A DNA stretch of 18,554 nt from contig USFF01000016.1 of NCBI GenBank assembly GCA_900553835.1, positions 1-18,554 of the forward strand, given 5' to 3'. Origin of the DNA: an uncultured Mycoplasmatota bacterium. GTDB taxonomy: Bacteria > Bacillota_I > Bacilli_A > RF39 > UBA660. The notes beneath the pieces were generated by a model that was not told the DNA's origin, did no database searches, and worked only from the letters and a program-made list of their open reading frames with translations. The first letter of the stretch is position 1. Every line of letters begins with the position of its first letter. Below are positions 14,941 to 18,554 of this stretch, piece by piece. The position numbers were made by a program, and so were the translations under genes.

Positions 14941-15284
14941 ATATTTATCACTCCCAGTGCCATTAATTCATTACTTACTTCATAAAACTTAGAAACATAT
15001 TCTTTGTTATTTAATTTATTTTTAACTTCATCATTAGATATACTGCATACTATTAATTTACCATTAAGTGAGTAAACTACACTGTTAATGTTTATAAGTG
15101 CATTAATACCATAAGTATCTATAGAAGTTAATTTGTCTAAATTAATAACTAAATTTACTATTCCATGTTTTAGTATAACAGGAAGTACTTCTTCATCAAG
15201 TTTATTCTTAGTATACTTATTAAGTTTTCCATTAAGTCTAACAAATAAAATACCCTTTCTAAATTCTAACTCTATTTTCAGCAT
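14937..15284 (-). CDS. spoIIAA: SpoIIAA, anti-sigma factor antagonist (STAS)
   Basis: A 115-aa single STAS domain; the B. subtilis protein is 117 aa. When dephosphorylated, SpoIIAA frees sigma-F from the anti-sigma kinase SpoIIAB. LEFRKGILFVRLNGKLNKYT and the closing VSNELMALGVINI align well with SpoIIAA. The regulatory site is D56-T57-Y58-G59, where Bacillus has D-S-S-G, so the phosphorylated Ser is replaced by Thr. I chose the ATG at 15282-15284, which has GAGGG 9 bases before it and gives the normal length; the frame is open to an ATG at 15393-15395, but that adds 37 residues unlike SpoIIAA and would overlap the next gene. SpoIIAB is not encoded between this gene and sigF. Confidence 0.9.
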   Translation of the reverse strand: MLKIELEFRKGILFVRLNGKLNKYTKNKLDEEVLPVILKHGIVNLVINLDKLTSIDTYGINALININSVVYSLNGKLIVCSISNDEVKNKLNNKEYVSKFYEVSNELMALGVINI

Positions 15285-15333
15285 ATCTTTTTCCCTCGTA
15301 TTAAATATAGAACATTTTTTTATTAAAATATAC

Positions 15334-15365
15334 ATATTCGACAAAACTAGACTATTATTTCGTAC
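15334..15365 (-). promoter_or_regulatory. Weak candidate sigma-H promoter for spoIIAA-sigF
   Basis: GTCGAATAT (15334-15342) matches the sigma-H -10 pattern RNNGAATWW, and GTACGAAAT (15357-15365) matches RNAGGAWWW at 8 of 9 positions. The 14-base spacer is 2-3 longer than usual. In Bacillus the spoIIA operon is sigma-H driven, which is the main reason to mention it. Confidence 0.3.
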
Positions 15366-15384
15366 GACATTATTTGATATTTTA

Positions 15385-16542
15385 CTACTTATCATGAAAT
15401 CTTTTTATATTTTTAATAATTAATAAAGCTATTAGGAAAATTATTAGTATAGAAGAAATAACTGTAAAAGTATCACTACTATCTTTAGTTTCTTTTACTT
15501 CTTTAACATCATTTATTTTATCTGTACTAACTTTAATGATACTATTATCACTTTTATTTTGATTTAACTTAAATATAATACTTTCAAGTTTAGAATTAAA
15601 GTCAAGTCTTAGATTAAGGTTTTCATCTATTAAACTATTAATTTTATCAGTTAGTAAATCTATTTCTTTTGATTTATCTACTATTTCTAATAACTCTTTA
15701 TTAGAAGTATTATCTACTTTAATAAAATCACTTTCATCTTTAGTGTAACCTTGTACAAAATCAAAGTAACCAGGTAAATATTCTTTACCTACAGTATAAC
15801 ACTTATATTTTTTATCTTTGTACTTATAAACATTAGTATTAATATCTATTTCTAAGTTATTAACTCTACCTTCATTAGCTTTTATATTACTTTCACATAT
15901 TCCATCATTACATGAAGTAGATACTATTTCAGAATATGCATCAAATACTTCTACTCTTAAATCTTTATCAATATAAAAGTAAATATCAAGTCCATTAAAA
16001 GTATTTCCATTATCTAAGTAAGTTAGTTTAAAAGTAGCATCTAGTATATTAAGTGGTTTATCAAACTTAAGCCAAAGTACTGAATATATATTTGCAACTA
16101 TATTATTTGAATAATCTTCATCACTAATAGTACTGCCCACTCCATTTTCAAAATAAAAGTGATCAATGTTATAATTAATTTTATTTCCATTTTTATCAAA
16201 TATTTCAAACTCAGTTAAAAGTAGTTCTTTCTTCATATCAAATTTCTTTATTTGCATAATATTAATTTCATGTCTATTGATATCAAGATTATGTACTTCT
16301 TTAGTTATAACTCTTCCATCTTTTTCTTCTGGCTTTATTAAACTATACTTATATTCTCCATATATGAAGTTATCATAGTCTACTTTTTCAAAACTATTAC
16401 ACATTTCCTCTGGATCATACTCATAATGAATATTTTCATGAGTATTCCTAAACCATCTATATTTCACCTCCTCTGCATTTAGTATTTCTTTATTAGCAAT
16501 CATGAAAACAAAAACAAATAAAATTCTTATTATTTTTTTCAT
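15385..16542 (-). CDS. Type I membrane protein, unknown, upstream of spoIIAA
   Basis: A 385-aa protein with a signal peptide (residues 1-23, FVFVFMIANKEILNAEE with a likely cut after the Ala of NAE). It has a long beta-rich outer domain (about 25-255) with four Cys (one CNDGIC pair), a helical, probably coiled-coil segment (about 278-325), a low-complexity linker, a C-terminal membrane helix (about 356-376) and the basic tail KNIKRFHDK. The outer domain is therefore held on the membrane by its C-terminus with a stalk. I do not recognise the family. It ends 100 bases before spoIIAA on the same strand, so it could be read together with it, but there is nothing sporulation-specific in it. GGGAGG lies 8 bases before the ATG, inside a leader with two alternative hairpins. 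Confidence 0.7.
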   Translation of the reverse strand: MKKIIRILFVFVFMIANKEILNAEEVKYRWFRNTHENIHYEYDPEEMCNSFEKVDYDNFIYGEYKYSLIKPEEKDGRVITKEVHNLDINRHEINIMQIKKFDMKKELLLTEFEIFDKNGNKINYNIDHFYFENGVGSTISDEDYSNNIVANIYSVLWLKFDKPLNILDATFKLTYLDNGNTFNGLDIYFYIDKDLRVEVFDAYSEIVSTSCNDGICESNIKANEGRVNNLEIDINTNVYKYKDKKYKCYTVGKEYLPGYFDFVQGYTKDESDFIKVDNTSNKELLEIVDKSKEIDLLTDKINSLIDENLNLRLDFNSKLESIIFKLNQNKSDNSIIKVSTDKINDVKEVKETKDSSDTFTVISSILIIFLIALLIIKNIKRFHDK

Positions 16543-16550
16543 AAAAGCTC

Positions 16551-16583
16551 CCTCCCTTCCTGAAGGGTATATTTCACCCCTTC
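16551..16583 (-). promoter_or_regulatory. Leader with two exclusive hairpins over the SD
   Basis: On the minus strand GAAGGG (16578-16583), CCCTTC (16562-16567) and GAAGGG (16554-16559) follow in order. The middle copy can pair with either outer copy. Pairing with the second masks part of the SD (GGGAGG, 16551-16556) of the type I membrane protein; pairing with the first frees it. This layout is typical of a translational switch, but the stems are only 6 bp and the two-base loop of the second is too small without fraying. Confidence 0.35.
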
Positions 16584-16603
16584 CCCTTTCTTATACGAAA
16601 AAA

Positions 16604-16634
16604 AAAGCGAAATTACTTTTTTTTATTTCGCTTT
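16604..16634 (-). terminator. Terminator of the DUF1015 gene
   Basis: AAAGCGAAAT/ATTTCGCTTT is a 10-bp stem with an 11-base loop; leftwards it is followed by a run of T through 16598. It lies 57 bases past the DUF1015 stop. Confidence 0.85.
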
Positions 16635-16638
16635 ACAT

Positions 16639-16679
16639 GAAATTTTACATCAAATTTTTACACGTTTGTGTAAAATTTC
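16639..16679 (-). repeat. Overlapping inverted repeats after DUF1015
   Basis: GAAATTTTACA (16639-16649) and TGTAAAATTTC (16669-16679) are an 11-bp inverted repeat. Inside, TTTTACAC (16656-16663) and GTGTAAAA (16668-16675) form a second hairpin that shares the right arm. Only one can form at a time. They sit between the DUF1015 stop and its terminator. Confidence 0.6.
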
Positions 16680-16691
16680 AATTTTCATTTA

Positions 16692-17951
16692 CTAATTTTT
16701 AATTTTTCTAGCTTCTAGATAATATCTCTTATCATTAGCATGTCCCATAGAGAAAGTTTTTCTAGGAAGAGCCCCATCTAATATAACAGTTTTAAATAAA
16801 TCTCTCTTCTCCATAGCATCAAAAATAAATCCGACATTTCCAGTTTTACTTCCAAGTTCTTTAGTGATATTCTCTCCATGAATGTAGTCTATTTTACCTT
16901 CATTTTCTTTTAAGTATTCATCTAAGAACATTTGTATAGAACCAACGGCAATATTACTTTTAGGATTTTCTATAAACCAATCTTCATCTATGTTTTCAGT
17001 AATAACTCTTACTCTTTGACCATTACCCTCTTTGTTAATAGTATAGTATTCTTTTAAAGTATTAAGTAATTTATCACTATTTGTATTAAAGATAACTCTA
17101 TTGATAGCTTCAAATTCTAAAGCACTTGAGTGTAAATTTACAAGTTCTACTAAAGCATATCTTGCTTTAGAGTTAAGTGCGTCATCTCCTATTTCTTTCT
17201 TTAAATTTTCATAGCAAGCTTTAGCTGTTGCTAAACTGTGATTTCCATCTCCCATTGCAAATAATAAAACACCTTTATCTTTTACACTATACTTACTTTC
17301 AAAATAATCTTTGTCCATAAGTTTAAGAAGGCCTTCATCAACACCATCCATTGCTTCTTCATTTAATAGGTAACCTTTAATATGACCACCATTTTTCATT
17401 AAATCAAAGTCATAAACTTTATCATTTTCAGTAACTTTATTTTTTAGGCTTTCAATAATAGTTTTCTTCTCATCATCAATTAAAATCATAATATGAGGAA
17501 GTTCTAGAAGCGCATTTTCTCTTACTTTAACTCTTGGTGGTATCCTCTCTATTACAGTTTTTTCAGTTGCTCTTATTAGTGTTTGACTTCCTTTTTCATA
17601 ACTATAGTCTTCTAGATCAACTATTCCCATTAATCCTTCTCTAACTTTACCATCAGCTTGAGTTCTTTCTAAATATATCATACTATCTTTATACTCTTTA
17701 AAGAAGTCCTCATTAATAAGTTTTTCCATATTAGAATTAATTTTTTTAATTCTATCCTCAACATCACTTTCTTCTAAATAAATTTCAGGAAGTGTTAGAT
17801 TAAGTGTTGAAGGACTTTCTCCAACAATGTTTTCTACATCTTTCCAGTAATCAGGTTCACTTGTATACTGATCACAGGCTACTACACTCCACTTTGTCAT
17901 GTCTGCATTTTTTGGAAGTAGTATATTACCTCTTTTAAAAGGCACTTTCAT
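16692..17951 (-). CDS. DUF1015 family protein
   Basis: A 419-aa cytoplasmic protein of the DUF1015 family, full length. The start FKRGNILLPKNADMTKWSVV then ACDQYTSEPDYW, and the central LLFAMGDGNHSLATAKACYE (about residues 229-248), are family hallmarks; the GDGNHSLATAK motif is its most conserved part and probably the active or ligand site. The C-terminal FIFDAMEKRDLFKTVILDG and LPRKTFSMGHA are also typical. The biochemical role is not established; in other Firmicutes the gene is often found with serine biosynthesis genes, but none is visible here. AAGGAG lies 9 bases before the ATG. It has its own promoter and terminator, so it is monocistronic. Confidence 0.9.
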   Translation of the reverse strand: MKVPFKRGNILLPKNADMTKWSVVACDQYTSEPDYWKDVENIVGESPSTLNLTLPEIYLEESDVEDRIKKINSNMEKLINEDFFKEYKDSMIYLERTQADGKVREGLMGIVDLEDYSYEKGSQTLIRATEKTVIERIPPRVKVRENALLELPHIMILIDDEKKTIIESLKNKVTENDKVYDFDLMKNGGHIKGYLLNEEAMDGVDEGLLKLMDKDYFESKYSVKDKGVLLFAMGDGNHSLATAKACYENLKKEIGDDALNSKARYALVELVNLHSSALEFEAINRVIFNTNSDKLLNTLKEYYTINKEGNGQRVRVITENIDEDWFIENPKSNIAVGSIQMFLDEYLKENEGKIDYIHGENITKELGSKTGNVGFIFDAMEKRDLFKTVILDGALPRKTFSMGHANDKRYYLEARKIKN

Positions 17952-17972
17952 TTAAATCATCTCCTTAAATTA

Positions 17973-18001
17973 ATTATAAACTTTTTTATTTTTTAGGGCA
18001 A
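17973..18001 (-). promoter_or_regulatory. Sigma-A promoter of the DUF1015 gene
   Basis: Reading leftwards, TTGCCC (17996-18001), a 17-base spacer and a perfect TATAAT (17973-17978), about 20 bases before the ATG. Confidence 0.7.
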
Positions 18002-18007
18002 TAGAAA

Positions 18008-18030
18008 AGAAGTAATTTTACACTACTTCT
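18008..18030 (-). terminator. Terminator after the NUDIX remnant
   Basis: AGAAGTA/TACTTCT is a 7-bp stem with a nine-base loop; leftwards it is followed by TTTTCT. It would end transcription of the NUDIX remnant and of the target-protein gene upstream. Confidence 0.65.
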
Positions 18031-18037
18031 AATTAAA

Positions 18038-18190
18038 CTATCTGCTTTTCTTTTTAATATAATTTAAATATGATTTAATTAAATCAGCATCCATTAAATT
18101 TTCTGGTATTTCGTCAATGTTAAAAAACTGTAGTTTTTTTGTTTCTGAGTCCCCTTTTAAATTACTTGTATCAGTTAAGTTAACGAGATC
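18038..18190 (-). pseudogene. NUDIX hydrolase C-terminal remnant
   Basis: About 50 codons encode the C-terminal end of a NUDIX hydrolase: NLTDTSNLKGDSETKKLQFF, then NIDEIPENLMDADLIKSYLN and a basic tail before TAG (18038-18040). The run 'D-S-E-T-x-x-L-x-F-F-x-I-D-E-I-P-E-N-L' is the usual last strand and helix of ADP-ribose or nucleotide pyrophosphatase-type NUDIX proteins. The NUDIX box and the whole N-terminal part are missing. The open frame continues back only to a TGA at 18236-18238, and upstream DNA instead encodes the end of a DUF6273-like protein in another frame. An ATG at 18203-18205 could start a 55-codon frame, but no SD is seen. I read it as a gene cut by insertion or recombination near 18190-18205. 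Confidence 0.7.
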
Positions 18191-18198
18191 CTGTTCTA

Positions 18199-18554
18199 TC
18201 AGCATCCACTTGTAGTACTTATTTCGTATGGTGTATCAGGTGCTCCATTTCCACTAGTCCAAAGAGCACAAGTCTTGAGAGAAATGGCAGGACGCACGCC
18301 GCTCGAAGCGTCGACATTGTTGTAGCCGAGGTAGCCAGGGACGTCAGAACCGAACACATTCCACGAGAAAGCAAAGTTGCCATTCCAGTAGCGAGGCGAA
18401 AGCAACCACCAATAAGTACTTCCTGTTATACTTCCTCCAGCACTATTTAAATAATACCATGCATATGGACTTGTTAAACTTGTAAACTTATAACCACCTG
18501 CATATGTTATTTCATCTGCTGTCATTAATCCTATTGGATATGTTAGTTTTGCTT
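18199..18554 (-). CDS. C-terminal part of DUF6273-like target protein
   Basis: The frame is open to the window edge, so the start and most of the protein are outside. The first visible residues KLTYPIGLMTADEITYAGGY are the usual approach to the last module of DUF6273/FISUMP-like proteins. YWWLLSPR begins, and SGVRPAISLK closes, a C-type-lectin-like core. It ends with GNGAPDTPYEISTTSGC and TGA (18199-18201). The 40 codons at 18286-18405 are unlike the rest: none ends in A, 19 end in C, and CGC, CTC, TCG and GGC are common, whereas flanking codons are AT-rich. Two 60-base blocks here count 55% and 48% GC against 23% at 17941-18000. This is what a DGR-diversified variable region looks like. The internal ATG at 18523-18525 is not the start. 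Confidence 0.8.
   Translation of the reverse strand, partial: AKLTYPIGLMTADEITYAGGYKFTSLTSPYAWYYLNSAGGSITGSTYWWLLSPRYWNGNFAFSWNVFGSDVPGYLGYNNVDASSGVRPAISLKTCALWTSGNGAPDTPYEISTTSGC
18286..18405 (-). other. Candidate DGR variable region
   Basis: A 120-bp GC-rich, adenine-poor (16 of 120 on the coding strand) island inside the AT-rich target-protein gene. Many codons are NNC (TAC, GAC, TTC, GTC, CTC, GGC, AGC, AAC), which is the set made when AAC codons of a template repeat are mutated at A. It ends in an invariant-looking GC-rich stretch (AGCGGCGTGCGTCCTGCC) that could be the homology-initiation site. The template repeat and reverse transcriptase are not in the window. Confidence 0.6.

Noticed and set aside
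15285..15395. Longer spoIIAA start at 15393-15395
   Set aside because: Adds 37 residues unlike SpoIIAA, overlaps the upstream gene, and the ATG at 15282-15284 has a good SD and gives the usual length.
15133..15423. 96-codon plus-strand frame opposite spoIIAA
   Set aside because: Antisense shadow, low-complexity Ser/Phe/Ile sequence.
16502..16702. 66-codon plus-strand frame across the leader and terminator region
   Set aside because: Covers hairpins and a terminator of minus-strand genes; no RBS.

Overview
The window comes from a very AT-rich, spore-forming Gram-positive bacterium. The spoIIA/sigF/spoVA and scpAB loci, the Bacillus-like promoters and the purine-rich Shine-Dalgarno (SD) sites point to Bacilli/Erysipelotrichia-like Firmicutes, and an uncultured gut lineage is my guess. 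TGA is used as a stop (sigF-linked spoIIAA, spoVAC), so the genetic code is the standard one.

Layout. Positions 1-260 hold the 3' end of a structured RNA with an encoded CCA tail (most likely tmRNA) and its terminator. From 386 to 2128 there are three small minus-strand genes: a lipoprotein, a membrane-anchored SH3 protein and an orphan with a possible Cys-His-Asp triad. From 2196 to 4214 a plus-strand pair encodes a BtaA-like (DUF3419) enzyme and a GT28/MGDG-synthase-like glycosyltransferase, suggesting membrane-lipid headgroup synthesis. From 4229 to 8113 the minus strand carries a CofE-like ligase, an orphan, a tRNA-Glu(CUC), glutamyl-tRNA synthetase and a small membrane protein; gltX and its cognate tRNA appear to share one transcript. 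tRNA-Leu(CAA) and a stand-alone 286-aa gene, each with a textbook sigma-A promoter, follow on the plus strand. From 9267 to 12439 the minus strand has a coding remnant, a small membrane-anchored protein, scpB, scpA and a multi-pass membrane protein coupled to scpA. From 12499 to 16542 lies the sporulation block, transcribed leftwards: a type I membrane protein of unknown function, spoIIAA, sigF, spoVAC, spoVAD, spoVAE and a terminator. A DUF1015 gene and, at the right edge, a NUDIX 3' remnant joined to a DUF6273-like target-protein gene complete the window.

The two most interesting points are these. (1) The right-edge gene contains a sharply bounded, GC-rich, adenine-poor 120-bp stretch (18286-18405) in an otherwise AT-rich gene. 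It ends in a C-type-lectin-like GVRPAISL motif, which is the signature of a diversity-generating retroelement (DGR) variable region; the reverse transcriptase and template repeat are not in the window. (2) The spoIIA operon lacks spoIIAB: spoIIAA and sigF overlap by ATGA. A perfect-looking sigma-G promoter at the end of sigF has its -10 inside the loop of a hairpin that would hide the spoVAC ribosome-binding site on read-through transcripts, but not on transcripts from the sigma-G promoter itself.
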